Source of the DNA: an uncultured Pelosinus sp.
GTDB taxonomy: Bacteria > Bacillota > Negativicutes > UMGS1260
Length of the DNA stretch: 64,000 nucleotides
NCBI GenBank assembly: GCA_900550105.1
Contig: URQW01000002.1
Span: 54,832 to 118,831, forward strand
Direction of reading: 5' to 3'
Made by a program: the position numbers and the translations under genes. Positions 25,842 through 35,318 of this stretch are shown piece by piece. Below the pieces are notes generated by a model. It searched no databases and was not told the origin of the DNA. It saw nothing but the letters and a program-made list of their open reading frames with translations. Position 1 is the stretch's first letter, and each line of letters starts with the position of its first letter.

Positions 25842-28097
25842 CTATAAAGTCTCAGCGTAATAATTGATTAAACAGCCTGCCAAAAGAATCTTTCGCTCTT
25901 CCTCTGATAATTCGCCTAAACGTAGATGTAGCGGCATCTTTCCGCCAGCTTGAATCTGCACTGCTGTAATTTCTGTTTTGCCACTAGCAATACACTCTCT
26001 AATATTGGGAAGATAAATATAATCATCTAGCTGCAACTTATGACAGTCCTGTTCATCAATCAAGAATGGCAGCATCCCCCAATTAATCAAATTGCTCCGA
26101 TATCGTTTCGTTGCATAGTCTATTGCTAAATTGGCGGCGCCGCCTAACACGCGCTGTGACGAAGCGGCTTGCTCTCTAGCTGAACCATCACCCGGTTTTC
26201 TGGCAAAAATCACACTACCTAATGCAATTTGACTTAGCTCATGGGGGGCGGCAATTTGCGCCAAAACAGGCGCTAACTCCAGACGGAATTTATCAGGACA
26301 GTCCTGCCGCAACTGTTCCAAGGCGTGCAAATCTTTCGCTCTGGCAACATACTTGGGATCACGCCGCATTAAAGTAAACTCAGCTAATTTCAATGGATTG
26401 GACCGAAAAGAAGAAGCTTCACCCGAAGGAATCAGTTCATCAGTTGTAGTAACAGGGTCATAAATTAAAGCTGACACTTTTAGCAGTAAGTGGTTGGTAA
26501 GTGGTGCAATCGTTGGCCATGGCGTAATATTGGGGCCAAAAACAATCTCTTTTTCGGCCTTACTGCAGCCAAAGCCTTGATATACGCACCGCTGGTAAAT
26601 CGCAGCATCAAAGCAATACTCCTCTTTTTTATTGCTGACAGCAATCTCGGTGGCAGCTGTTAAGCGTCCGCCATTACGCACCGTAGCGGCAATCGACCGA
26701 GCATCCATAAGTGCCACAAAGGCACTCTGTCCCTCGCTAGGAATCGCTCCTTCGCGGCTGGGAAAATTCCGTGTCGTATGACGGATACTGAGACCGTTGT
26801 TTGCTGGCACATCGCCAGCGCCAAAGCAGGGACCGCAAAAAGCCGTTCGCAAAATTGCCCCTGAGGTAATAAACGACTCTAGTTTATTCTGGCGAAGCAA
26901 TTCCAAATGAATCGGCTGACTCGCCGGATACACGCTGAACGAAGTATTGTGGTTTTGTAAAAAAGTCTCTGCCAGAATATCGGCCATAGCCGCAATGTTT
27001 TCAAAAGTTCCGCCAGCACAGCCTGCCACAACAGCTTGATCAACTTGGAGCCGCCCCTCAATCAATTTATCGACTAAAGAATCATTGCTAGTTTCTCGCA
27101 GAATCTCAGCGCCATAGCGATTCAGCTCAGCAATCGTCCAGACATTACTTGGATGGAATGGCAGCGCGATCATGGGAGAAATATCATGGAGCAACACTTT
27201 GACAGCGCCATCATAATACGCAAGCGCCCCTGACTCTAGTTTCGTATACGCTTCCGGACGACCATGAACTTGATAATATTTTGCCACCGTTTCATCCGTA
27301 CGCCAAATCGTTGACAAACAAGCAGTCTCCGTCATCATGACATCAATGCCATTACGATAATCTACTGAAAGATTTTTGATTCCAGGACCGACAAATTCCA
27401 AAATTTTATTTTTAACAAAGCCATTTTTAAATACAGCGCCAATGATGGTCAGGGCAACATCTTGCGGCCCCACACCTGGCAAAGGATCTCCCTCCAAATA
27501 AACGGCAATGACTTCTGGATAGGCAATATCATAGGTCTGCTTAAATAACTGCTTTACCAGTTCTGGCCCGCCTTCGCCAAAAGCCATAGTTCCTAACGCG
27601 CCATAGCGGGTATGACTGTCGGAGCCGAGGATCATTTTGCCGCAGCCTGCCATCATTTCTCGCATGTATTGATGAATGACCGCTTGATGGGGCGGCACAA
27701 AAATCCCGCCTAATTTCTGGGCAGCACTAAGGCCGTAACGATGGTCATCTTCATTAATCGTTCCCCCTACCGCACAAAGACTGTTGTGACAGTTCGTCAG
27801 TACGTAAGGCAGAGGAAATTCCTGTAATCCTCCGGCAAGCGCTGTTTGAATAATTCCAACATAAGTAATATCATGGGAAGCTAGCGAATCCATCCGCAAT
27901 TTCAAATGCTGTTCATCACCGGAAACATTGTGACTCATTAACAGCTGATAAGCGATGGTGTTGCGCCGAGCAATTTCTTTAGCCGCCGAGTCGGTTTCCT
28001 CGCAAGTATACTGCTGCAAAGCCTGCTTTGTTTCCAGCAGTTTTTCTCCTTGCACTACATATACGCCATCCTGGATGAGTTCAATCATACGTCCCAT
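25842..28097 (-). CDS. Aconitase-family hydratase
   Basis: 751-residue protein of the aconitase superfamily, about the size of E. coli YbhJ. The three iron-sulphur cysteines are present in VAGCAGGTFENI and AFCGPCFGAG, and the active-site segment LGSDSHTRYGALG is intact. A C-terminal swivel domain carries the IFARKPGDGSAREQA and YRSNLINWGMLPF parts. It follows isocitrate dehydrogenase by 5 nt in one operon with citrate synthase, so it most likely converts citrate to isocitrate, although it is not of the classic AcnA/AcnB type. Start at 28097 or three codons later. Confidence 0.85.
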   Translation of the reverse strand: MGRMIELIQDGVYVVQGEKLLETKQALQQYTCEETDSAAKEIARRNTIAYQLLMSHNVSGDEQHLKLRMDSLASHDITYVGIIQTALAGGLQEFPLPYVLTNCHNSLCAVGGTINEDDHRYGLSAAQKLGGIFVPPHQAVIHQYMREMMAGCGKMILGSDSHTRYGALGTMAFGEGGPELVKQLFKQTYDIAYPEVIAVYLEGDPLPGVGPQDVALTIIGAVFKNGFVKNKILEFVGPGIKNLSVDYRNGIDVMMTETACLSTIWRTDETVAKYYQVHGRPEAYTKLESGALAYYDGAVKVLLHDISPMIALPFHPSNVWTIAELNRYGAEILRETSNDSLVDKLIEGRLQVDQAVVAGCAGGTFENIAAMADILAETFLQNHNTSFSVYPASQPIHLELLRQNKLESFITSGAILRTAFCGPCFGAGDVPANNGLSIRHTTRNFPSREGAIPSEGQSAFVALMDARSIAATVRNGGRLTAATEIAVSNKKEEYCFDAAIYQRCVYQGFGCSKAEKEIVFGPNITPWPTIAPLTNHLLLKVSALIYDPVTTTDELIPSGEASSFRSNPLKLAEFTLMRRDPKYVARAKDLHALEQLRQDCPDKFRLELAPVLAQIAAPHELSQIALGSVIFARKPGDGSAREQAASSQRVLGGAANLAIDYATKRYRSNLINWGMLPFLIDEQDCHKLQLDDYIYLPNIRECIASGKTEITAVQIQAGGKMPLHLRLGELSEEERKILLAGCLINYYAETL

Positions 28098-28102
28098 TGC
28101 TC

Positions 28103-29107
28103 CTATCCTTTCAACTTGCTAATAATAGCATTTGTAAATTCTAGTGTGGTGGCTTTGCCGCCTAAATCGGCTGTCTTAGTGATGCCCTCTTGCAAAACGC
28201 TTTCCAAGGCTTTACGAATTTCTTGGGCCTTATCACTTTCCCCGAGATGATCAAGCAGCATCGTAGCCGATAACAGCATGGCCGTCGGATTCGCCAGTCC
28301 TTTGCCGGCAATATCCGGCGCCGTACCGTGAACGGCTTCAAAAATTGCACAGTTCTCACCGATATTAGCGCCAGGCACTACGCCTAAACCGCCAACTAGG
28401 GCCGCACAGAGATCGGAAATAATATCGCCGTACAGATTCGGCGCTACCAGAACATCATATTTCTGCGGATTCATTACAAGCTGCATACAGAGATTATCAA
28501 TAATCACTTCTTGATAAGCAATATCAGGATAGTCTGCAGCTACCGCTCTAACACATTCCAAAAAGAGGCCATCTGTACATTTCATGATATTGGCTTTATG
28601 AACCGCTGTGACGGTTTTTCGGCCATGAGCCGCCGCATAGGCGAAAGCCGCTTTCGCAATCCGCAGCGAAGCATCAGCAGTAATGGTTTTTAAGGCTACA
28701 GCAGCACTTTTTCCTAGTTTCTGCTCGGTTCCTGCATAGAGGTCTTCCGTATTTTCGCGAAAGATAACAATATTGACGCCTTCGGGATAGCGAGTAGCAA
28801 TACCGGGCAGTGTTTTAACCGGACGTAAATTACAGTATAAATCAAAGGTTTGCCGCAGCGTCACATTGAGACTACGATAGCCAGCGCCAATCTGCGTCGT
28901 TAGCGGCCCCTTCAGTGCAAGCTTATTCGTGCGAATACTGGCAAGTGTGGCTTCTGGCAGCGCGGTTTCATTGGCTGCAAGCGCCGCTTGACCAGCTAAG
29001 CAGGTCTCCCAAGTAATCGGGGCTTTCGCCGCAGCAAAGATCTTTTGTACGGCTTCTGCAATTTCGCTACCGATGCCATCACCGGGAATTAATGTTACTT
29101 TATGCAT
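28103..29107 (-). CDS. NAD-dependent isocitrate dehydrogenase
   Basis: 334-residue member of the isocitrate/isopropylmalate dehydrogenase family. It has the N-terminal LIPGDGIGSEIAEAV, the substrate loop TLRQTFDLYCNLRPV, FRENTEDLYAGTE, the metal Asp pair in APNLYGDIISDL and the cofactor segment AVHGTAPDIAGKG. The short length and RENTEDLYAG favour NAD-isocitrate dehydrogenase. The operon order citrate synthase, this enzyme, aconitase-like hydratase supports this: together they make 2-oxoglutarate for glutamate. Isopropylmalate or homoisocitrate dehydrogenase are less likely alternatives. Confidence 0.9.
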   Translation of the reverse strand: MHKVTLIPGDGIGSEIAEAVQKIFAAAKAPITWETCLAGQAALAANETALPEATLASIRTNKLALKGPLTTQIGAGYRSLNVTLRQTFDLYCNLRPVKTLPGIATRYPEGVNIVIFRENTEDLYAGTEQKLGKSAAVALKTITADASLRIAKAAFAYAAAHGRKTVTAVHKANIMKCTDGLFLECVRAVAADYPDIAYQEVIIDNLCMQLVMNPQKYDVLVAPNLYGDIISDLCAALVGGLGVVPGANIGENCAIFEAVHGTAPDIAGKGLANPTAMLLSATMLLDHLGESDKAQEIRKALESVLQEGITKTADLGGKATTLEFTNAIISKLKG

Positions 29108-29167
29108 AGTATAATCGCTCCTTCAATTCGTAACTTCTACTGGCTATTTTATTGTAAAGATTCCTAC

Positions 29168-30274
29168 TCAGCGATCTTCTAGGTCAAGCCAGGCAATTTC
29201 TGACTTACCTTGATAAAAAGCTCGGGGCCGAATCAATTGATTGTCGTCATGTTGCTCTAAAATGTGAGCGAGCCAGCCACTAGTGCGGCTGATTGCAAAA
29301 ATGAGTGTAAATAAATCACTAGGAATATGTAAATAGGTATATACAGAAGCAGCATAAAAGTCTACATTCGGCAATAAACCAATTTTTTTATGAACAGTTG
29401 CTTCAATTTCCGTAGACACTTCATACCAATAGGGCTCTTGACGCCATTCAGCCAGCTGTTTGGCTAAATTGCGCAAAATAGCGGCGCGCGGATCGCCTGT
29501 TTTATAAACCCGATGGCCAAACCCCATAATGCGTTCTTTTCGTTTTACTTTTTCTTCAATATAAGCTTCTACACGATCCTTACTGCCAATTTCCTGCAGC
29601 ATATTAGCCACTTGTTCATTGGCATTGCCGTGTAACGGGCCTTTCAGCGTACCAATCGCTGACACAATGCCCGAATAAAGATCTGACATAGTTGATGCCG
29701 TGACACGAGCAGCAAAAGCAGATGCATTCAATTCATGTTCCGCATGGAGAATCAAACACTGATCAAGCGCTTTGACTACGAGCGGAACTGGCTTTTCCCC
29801 TGTTAACTGCCATAAAAAAGCTTCGGATAAAGAGTCATAAGCCTGCACATCCAGTTCAACGGGCTCCAATCCCTTACGGATTCGCTCAATTGCCGCAACA
29901 ATGGCCGGTATCCGGGCCATAATCCGAATCGCCTTACGATGGTCTGCCGCAAAGGAACTATCTGTTACTTCATCATCAAAATGAGTTAAAAACGATACGC
30001 ATGTGCGAAGCTTCGCCATGGGATTTCCCCATGGTGCATATAAATGCAGTAAATCATAAATTTTCTGCGGGAGTTTAGCCTGCTCTGCCAAGTCTTGTTT
30101 CAAAGCTTTCAACTCTGTTTTATTAGGCAAACGGCCATACCATAAAAGATAAATCGTCTCTTCAAAAGTTGCCTTTTCTGCTAAATCCTCAATAGAGTAC
30201 CCACAATAGCGCAAGACGCCTTGATCGATAGAAGATATTGAGGTCTTACACGCAAAGTCCTGTACTGCTGCCAT
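29168..30274 (-). CDS. Citrate synthase
   Basis: 368-residue Si-type citrate synthase of the short Gram-positive form. Catalytic residues are visible: His in GTLKGPLHGNANE, His in MGFGHRVYKTGDPRA and Asp in LLPNVDFYAASVY. It is first in the operon, with a near-consensus promoter (TTGCAC, 17 bp, TATAAT) and a palindrome near the transcript start. Presence of both citrate synthase and citrate lyase in one window implies opposing use of citrate that must be regulated. Confidence 0.95.
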   Translation of the reverse strand: MAAVQDFACKTSISSIDQGVLRYCGYSIEDLAEKATFEETIYLLWYGRLPNKTELKALKQDLAEQAKLPQKIYDLLHLYAPWGNPMAKLRTCVSFLTHFDDEVTDSSFAADHRKAIRIMARIPAIVAAIERIRKGLEPVELDVQAYDSLSEAFLWQLTGEKPVPLVVKALDQCLILHAEHELNASAFAARVTASTMSDLYSGIVSAIGTLKGPLHGNANEQVANMLQEIGSKDRVEAYIEEKVKRKERIMGFGHRVYKTGDPRAAILRNLAKQLAEWRQEPYWYEVSTEIEATVHKKIGLLPNVDFYAASVYTYLHIPSDLFTLIFAISRTSGWLAHILEQHDDNQLIRPRAFYQGKSEIAWLDLEDR

Positions 30275-30320
30275 CTTCCATTCCTGCTCCTCTCTACCCG
30301 CGCCACTTTAAAATACATTA

Positions 30321-30377
30321 ATACATGTATACGTGGGTTATGAAATGCATTATAACATTATTTCTTGCCTAGTGCAA
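30321..30377 (-). promoter_or_regulatory. Promoter and candidate operator of the citrate synthase operon
   Basis: On the minus strand TTGCAC (30377-30372), 17 bp, TATAAT (30354-30349). The perfect palindrome ATACATGTAT at 30321-30330 is about 12-20 nt downstream of the predicted transcript start, where a repressor could act. No cognate regulator is adjacent. Confidence 0.75.
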
Positions 30378-30472
30378 CGGATGATAAAATATGCAGAATT
30401 TTTGTATTTTATCATCATGAACTGGAAGTAAATAGGGATAACTGTTGCGGAGTCGTCCAATTACAAAAAAAT

Positions 30473-30506
30473 AAGAAGACCTCTCAACGAAATGAGAAAT
30501 CTTCTT
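30473..30506 (-). terminator. Terminator of the AIPR gene
   Basis: AAGAAGA and TCTTCTT arms with inner CTCA/TGAG; a seven-T run follows on the minus strand. The rest of 30275-30618 holds the citrate synthase promoter and nothing else recognisable. Confidence 0.8.
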
Positions 30507-30618
30507 GTTAGCAATTTATATCTATTTAGCTACACTAATGTTAGTTTACACCTTGAAAAACTAAATAGTATTAGTATATTTAAAGTCCAGCTTTTAATTT
30601 GCCAATTGTAAAAATCGA

Positions 30619-32319
30619 TTAATCTAAACAAGCAAGTTGACTACGTAACTTACTCTTCAATAATTCAGGCAATTTAGTTCCTTTAGCTACTTTATCATTT
30701 CCACCTAAAAGTTTATAGATATCGTAAACAATTTCTAATGCTTGTTCCATAAGGCTAGTTGTAAAGCCTTCTTTATTTAAAGATGCAATAATTTTATTAG
30801 ACGGATAAATATTCCGTAATATCAATACCCACGCCGCATACAAAACGTAAAATCTTATATCATTAACTTCCGTTGTAGTCAAAGAACTATGATCTTTCAA
30901 ATACAATTCAATTTTTCTTCCTGTATAGGCTATTAAGTAAAACGTATTTAAGCTGTTATTTTTATTATATAATTTGTCATACGACTCATCCTCTTCGAGT
31001 AGAGTAGAGGGTCTGGCTCTTGAGAAATCTGGTTTTTGCATCAAAACAGCCATTAAACATTGAGCCAAAAATGAAACACTTATAATTTCTTTTGGTTTTT
31101 TACCTTCATTTTTATAAAAATTTTTTCTTCTATCATAGTATAAACCCCTTGCTTTCATATACTCTTCAATCTGTCTATGAATTGTATTTGTAACCCGGAG
31201 AGATGATTTCGGTATTGGTGTTTGACTGTTAGTAGCTCGTATAATTTTATCCCTGGTTTCTTCTGTATCTGGCACTATTACTCTAACTAAAATATTACGT
31301 TTTTCTAGTTCTAATTGAAAAGGATTATTATGAAACCATCTGTAGATTTCACTTGATGTTTGAAGCCCATTTACAATTTCAGGATTGTGTATCACTAGCT
31401 CTTTTCCACCAAAAGAAGAGGCTTCCGTTGCCAAAATCGTTACGCCATTATTAAGCCACCAGAAATCTTCACCATTATTGGAAGAAAGAGTTTCACCAAT
31501 TTCCGAATTAACATTTGTCTTACCTTGATAGTCTCGAACGTTAGATTCAAATATTGATCGTATTAAATTATCATTGTCATCTGTAATAAACTTATAATAT
31601 GAGCTTAAATTCGAAAGGGCAATGAAAACCTGCCCTGAAGAAGACATAGGATTTTCAGAAACACTTAAACGATAAACTTCGTGTACTCTCTGATGTGTTA
31701 ATTTTAAAAGTTCTTCTGCGCCTACTAAAACGACTTCAATTTCTGCATCTGATAGCAAACCTTTTACATCAGCCTTCAGATCATCAGCCTGTTTTCTAAC
31801 ATTTTCGTGAACATCAATTGCCTTCGAAGTATAGAAGTATTTTATTTTTAGTCGTGGCTTGCGAATAATTAAATCAAAATAAGTTTTCCTAAACAATTCA
31901 AATGCATTTAAAACTTTATCTGTATATCGTCCTTCAAAATCAGTCCTCTCAAATTCTAAATTAAACAAATTTTTGCTTAATCTCGCTAATTTTAATAGTG
32001 CATCTTCGCCAAATGAATTTGTATATTTTGCTTGAATTATGACCATCTCAATATCAACATTCTTTTTGTATTTTTCTTTTAATTCTTCATCCTCTTTCAC
32101 AAAATCTCCGTTGACGAATAAATAAATTGCATCAGCGCCGCCATCATTACTTTCCCCCATAAGTCCATGTTCAATTTCATCATAACTTAATTCATAATTC
32201 TTAAGTAACTGCATCGCTGAAAAATATTCAAAAAATCGACTATCAGACATACTTATCTGGAGTTGATCATGTTTTTGCTTTATAATTTGTTCCAAAATTA
32301 TTCTTGAATTTTGCGACAT
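30619..32319 (-). CDS. AIPR-family (abortive infection phage resistance) protein
   Basis: 566-residue AIPR protein. A predicted nuclease-type core lies near the N-terminus (SNDGGADAIYLF at about 57-68 and VIIQAKY at about 93-99, a D...QxK pattern), followed by family motifs FWWLNNGVTILA, NPEIVNGLQTSSEI and IRATNSQTPIPKSSL. AIPR proteins act in phage defence, alone or as parts of restriction-like systems. The gene is markedly richer in A and T than its neighbours and stands alone beside a tRNA gene, suggesting acquisition. The start at 32319 follows GGAGG by 8 nt; the six-codon longer frame is not supported. Confidence 0.88.
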   Translation of the reverse strand: MSQNSRIILEQIIKQKHDQLQISMSDSRFFEYFSAMQLLKNYELSYDEIEHGLMGESNDGGADAIYLFVNGDFVKEDEELKEKYKKNVDIEMVIIQAKYTNSFGEDALLKLARLSKNLFNLEFERTDFEGRYTDKVLNAFELFRKTYFDLIIRKPRLKIKYFYTSKAIDVHENVRKQADDLKADVKGLLSDAEIEVVLVGAEELLKLTHQRVHEVYRLSVSENPMSSSGQVFIALSNLSSYYKFITDDNDNLIRSIFESNVRDYQGKTNVNSEIGETLSSNNGEDFWWLNNGVTILATEASSFGGKELVIHNPEIVNGLQTSSEIYRWFHNNPFQLELEKRNILVRVIVPDTEETRDKIIRATNSQTPIPKSSLRVTNTIHRQIEEYMKARGLYYDRRKNFYKNEGKKPKEIISVSFLAQCLMAVLMQKPDFSRARPSTLLEEDESYDKLYNKNNSLNTFYLIAYTGRKIELYLKDHSSLTTTEVNDIRFYVLYAAWVLILRNIYPSNKIIASLNKEGFTTSLMEQALEIVYDIYKLLGGNDKVAKGTKLPELLKSKLRSQLACLD

Positions 32320-32614
32320 ATCTTTTTCCTCCACCATAGAAAACTCACTTGTATTTCTTCGTTAAAGAACAACTACTTTCCTTGATAAAAATTAAACTTT
32401 AAGACAATTACCAACAAATTACCTTTTATCTAATTCAAGTTATTAGGTCTTGTTTTACGTTTTCCCATTCTCCCCCATACATATTTCATAATTTTTATAC
32501 CATATCCTTTATGTGAAAAAATACTATCGTTTTTAGTGCCTACAGATTGATTCAATTTCATCCTTTAATAATTCCTGATACATTTTTGCATATTGCCTGC
32601 CTAGCCCTAGCAAA
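32320..32614. other. AT-rich intergenic stretch without a gene
   Basis: No convincing reading frame, RNA or repeat was seen. It probably contains the promoter of the AIPR gene, but no clear -35/-10 pair stands out. Confidence 0.5.
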
Positions 32615-32653
32615 AGAAAAAAGCCTCACAAGGAAAAACCCCTGTAAGACTTG
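32615..32653 (-). terminator. Terminator of the tRNA-Arg gene
   Basis: AAGTCTTACAGGGG and CCTTGTGAGGCTT pair on the minus strand (with G-U and one mismatch), followed by six T. It begins 20 nt past the tRNA end. Confidence 0.75.
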
Positions 32654-32672
32654 ATATTACTGTGTATTTAAC

Positions 32673-32749
32673 TGGTGCGCCCGAGTGGATTCGAACCACC
32701 GGCACGCAGTTTAGGAAACTGCTGCTCTATCCACCTGAGCTACGGGCGC
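32673..32749 (-). tRNA. tRNA-Arg (anticodon CCT)
   Basis: 77 nt on the minus strand with acceptor arms GCGCCCG/CGGGCGC, D-arm GCTC...GAGC, anticodon loop TTTCCTAAA (anticodon CCT, reading AGG), T-loop GGTTCGAATCC and an encoded CCA. Cloverleaf pairing is complete by eye. Confidence 0.97.
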
Positions 32750-32835
32750 ATGATCTATTTTCAACGTTAATAAGTATATCATTTCACCTTTCGAGTGTCA
32801 ATTCAGCGGCAGAGAGGAAGCGACGCTAAACCCGC

Positions 32836-33765
32836 TTATTTTCTGGCTTCCTGCTTTGCCTCGAGATACAAAATCTGAACAAATTTCTTCATATTAATCT
32901 TAGAATCAGAAATCGAAGACTTCTGATTTTTCTGCAGGCATAGCATGATCTTTCGGACTTCCGTAAAATCAAAAAACTTCGGTGCGTAATTTTCAAAAGA
33001 CGGGTTCGTATAATCAATAATTCCAAGTGAAGCTAAGTGCGTCAATCCCTGAAAAATGGCTCGACGCACTCGCTGTTCTAACGCCTTTGCCTCTTTTTTT
33101 ACGGCCGCTGCTTCAGCCTCAGTAGCGGCCACATGCTTCATGGCCACGTTTGTAAAAATATCCTTCAGCGAAGGAAAAGCGGCTTTTTCCGGCTGTTCCT
33201 GCTCATAGGCCTGCACATATTCAAGCATATCGAGCAGATCCTTACAACCGCTTTCGCCGATCATGCCAAGCTCGCTCAGTAAAAATTGCCCCGAAGTTAA
33301 CAGAGCCACTGATTCATTTTTCAGCTTAGGGCCCGCAGCGGTTTTCCCCCCTACCAATCCGTGTAAATTCTTTTCAATATTCTGGATGACGTTTTGCAGT
33401 TGAATATGCTCCATTACATTTTGAATAATACTAATGACTTCAAGGCGATTAATTGGTTTTGTAATATAGTTATTGACTCCTAAACCATAGGCATTGCCGA
33501 TCGTCTCCTTGTCTTCCACCTGCGATAGCATAATGATTCTCCCCGTAAAAGCCGCTCTTAAATCCTTCACAGTTTGTATTCCATCTTTAATCGGCATTAG
33601 AAGATCAATAATCAGAATATCGACCGCTTTAGCGGCAAGCAACATGGCATTGACTTTAGACCCATTTTCAGCCTCGCCAACCACTTCACCGAGCTCGCAA
33701 TCCTCAATAATTTCAGCAACCATGGACCGGATAACTTCATCATCGTCTACAATAAAAAAACGCAT
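32836..33765 (-). CDS. Response regulator with YcbB/GlnL-type output domain
   Basis: 309 residues. The receiver domain has DDDE at 7-10, the phospho-acceptor Asp in ILIIDLLMP (about residue 54) and Lys in NYITKPINR. The C-terminal half (LGMIGESGCKDLLDMLEYV, ALEQRVRRAIFQGLTHLASLGI) is the YcbB domain of Bacillus GlnL, which regulates glutamine utilisation. It follows its kinase by 4 nt (stop TAA, then AATAAGACA before ATG). The divergent DAACS symporter gene is the probable target. Confidence 0.9.
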   Translation of the reverse strand: MRFFIVDDDEVIRSMVAEIIEDCELGEVVGEAENGSKVNAMLLAAKAVDILIIDLLMPIKDGIQTVKDLRAAFTGRIIMLSQVEDKETIGNAYGLGVNNYITKPINRLEVISIIQNVMEHIQLQNVIQNIEKNLHGLVGGKTAAGPKLKNESVALLTSGQFLLSELGMIGESGCKDLLDMLEYVQAYEQEQPEKAAFPSLKDIFTNVAMKHVAATEAEAAAVKKEAKALEQRVRRAIFQGLTHLASLGIIDYTNPSFENYAPKFFDFTEVRKIMLCLQKNQKSSISDSKINMKKFVQILYLEAKQEARK

Positions 33766-33769
33766 TGTC

Positions 33770-35092
33770 TTATCCTCCCTGTGTCAAATTCCGTAGCGGC
33801 AGCGTAATAATAAAAGCTTTTTCGCCCCTATCCCGCAGATCTTTTAAAAGGATATCGCCTTGTAGCTGATTGGTCAGGTACTTTACATAAGGAAGTCCCA
33901 TCCCGGTAGACGGATTCCCCGCTTGATCAAATTTCGTCGTATAGCCAGGTTGGAAAATCAGTTTTTGTTTACGCGCCGTAATTGCTGGCCCATTATCAGT
34001 AATTTGTATCTTTAGAGTACCTTCTACCTGCTCAAAGTTTATACGAACAACCCCTGCCGTTTCGATGGCCTCTACAGCATTTGAGACAAGATTATTAACA
34101 AGCGATAATATCGTATATACATGAAGCTGCGGCAGAGAAGGCGTCACTTGCAACTCGAATTGTATTTCTTTGTTCAAAGAACGACTGTATTTTATATGAG
34201 ACTGAATGATCATATCCGCTAGGTCAGGAGCGGCCATATACTCTTTTACTTCCCCATCGGCAATCAAGCGGGTCAAACTAGCATAAATCCGCTGATTGTC
34301 TTTTTTTATGTCATGAACTTGACCAGCTATCTCTAGTAATTTTTGGGCCAACGCACTTGGATTAAGCGAATTCTGGTTATTCTCCAGACTCTGATACAGC
34401 TGATAGCAGTCTTTAGTAACCAATTCGGCATTCTGCTGGGATTTAGTCAGATGAATCAGCTCTTTATAAAGACTGGCTACGAGTAAAAGCATGTGCTCAT
34501 TCTGTTCCTTTTGCTGTTCTGCCATAAACTCAGCTTGATGCAGTTTCATTATAAAGAAAAAGCTGAGCACAAAAAAACTACGGATCACGGCAATCAATAA
34601 AATCTTGCCGACTACAGGCCAGGTAATTGCGACCTGCGAGATGGGATAGTGCAACGTAAATAACAGTTCAACAATACTAGCCGTCATTTCCGCAGCAATG
34701 GCAACACAACCAATCCAGGCTGGACGATTGTAAAAATGCTTGATTCTTACGCCGTAAAAAACGGCTGAATACGTTACATAATAGAAAAAAGCAGGAAAGT
34801 GAATCATAAAAGTCTGTGACAAGCCAGCGCCGCTTACTAGCCAATCTAAAGTAATACGAAAAACTAAAACGGCAGCGCCCGCGGTAAAGCCTGCTAAAAA
34901 ATAAGCCTGACGCTGCGTCCATAGTAAAAAGAATAAAAAGGCCGGTGATCCTAAACAAACTCGAAACGTGCCAAATACCCCGTCAAAAGGATGGAACTGC
35001 AATTCCCCCGCTAGCGGTACAACAAGAATCATCAGGAACAGCCACAGCCACTTTTTCCCCAAAAAAATCACATCCTCCGCTGCAGAAATCAT
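33770..35092 (-). CDS. GlnK/YcbA-like sensor histidine kinase
   Basis: 440 residues. The first 190 form about six transmembrane helices without an obvious extracytoplasmic domain, then a helical dimerisation region with SpoOB-like character (VHDIKKDNQRIYASLTRLI) and a HATPase_c domain (LVNNLVSNAVEAIE, ITDNGPAI, GYTTKF, STGMGLPYVKYL). The architecture fits the GlnK (YcbA) partner of the downstream YcbB-type regulator. The start is uncertain between the ATG at 35092 and a TTG ten codons later, which lies behind a GGAGG. Confidence 0.88.
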   Translation of the reverse strand: MISAAEDVIFLGKKWLWLFLMILVVPLAGELQFHPFDGVFGTFRVCLGSPAFLFFLLWTQRQAYFLAGFTAGAAVLVFRITLDWLVSGAGLSQTFMIHFPAFFYYVTYSAVFYGVRIKHFYNRPAWIGCVAIAAEMTASIVELLFTLHYPISQVAITWPVVGKILLIAVIRSFFVLSFFFIMKLHQAEFMAEQQKEQNEHMLLLVASLYKELIHLTKSQQNAELVTKDCYQLYQSLENNQNSLNPSALAQKLLEIAGQVHDIKKDNQRIYASLTRLIADGEVKEYMAAPDLADMIIQSHIKYSRSLNKEIQFELQVTPSLPQLHVYTILSLVNNLVSNAVEAIETAGVVRINFEQVEGTLKIQITDNGPAITARKQKLIFQPGYTTKFDQAGNPSTGMGLPYVKYLTNQLQGDILLKDLRDRGEKAFIITLPLRNLTQGG

Positions 35093-35147
35093 TTCTGATC
35101 ATATCCTTATCCATTGTACAGAATAGCATAAAGATTTTTGATATTCC

Positions 35148-35191
35148 ATAGATCTCGTCTACTGATCTATTTATTTTTTGTTCTTTTTGGG
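35148..35191. promoter_or_regulatory. Candidate regulator sites between kinase and symporter genes
   Basis: A perfect dyad ATAGATC, nine bases, GATCTAT at 35148-35170 is followed by TTTTGT, four bases, TTTGGG at 35176-35191. The latter loosely resembles the TTTTGT-N4-TTTTGT direct repeat that I recall for Bacillus GlnL. Either could bind the YcbB-type regulator. Confidence 0.35.
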
Positions 35192-35318
35192 AAGACTTAT
35201 AAAGTTTATGTAGATTTATATTGGATTTTATAGATTGCATGATACATTTTTAATAGAATTTACTGAAAAAAGCGACAACAGAAATTTTTACAAAATTTTG
35301 TGCGAAAGGGATGATTTT

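Noticed and set aside
32673..32749. tRNA-Arg as an integration site for a genomic island carrying the AIPR gene
   Set aside because: No copy of the tRNA 3' end was seen on the far side of the AIPR gene and there is no integrase.
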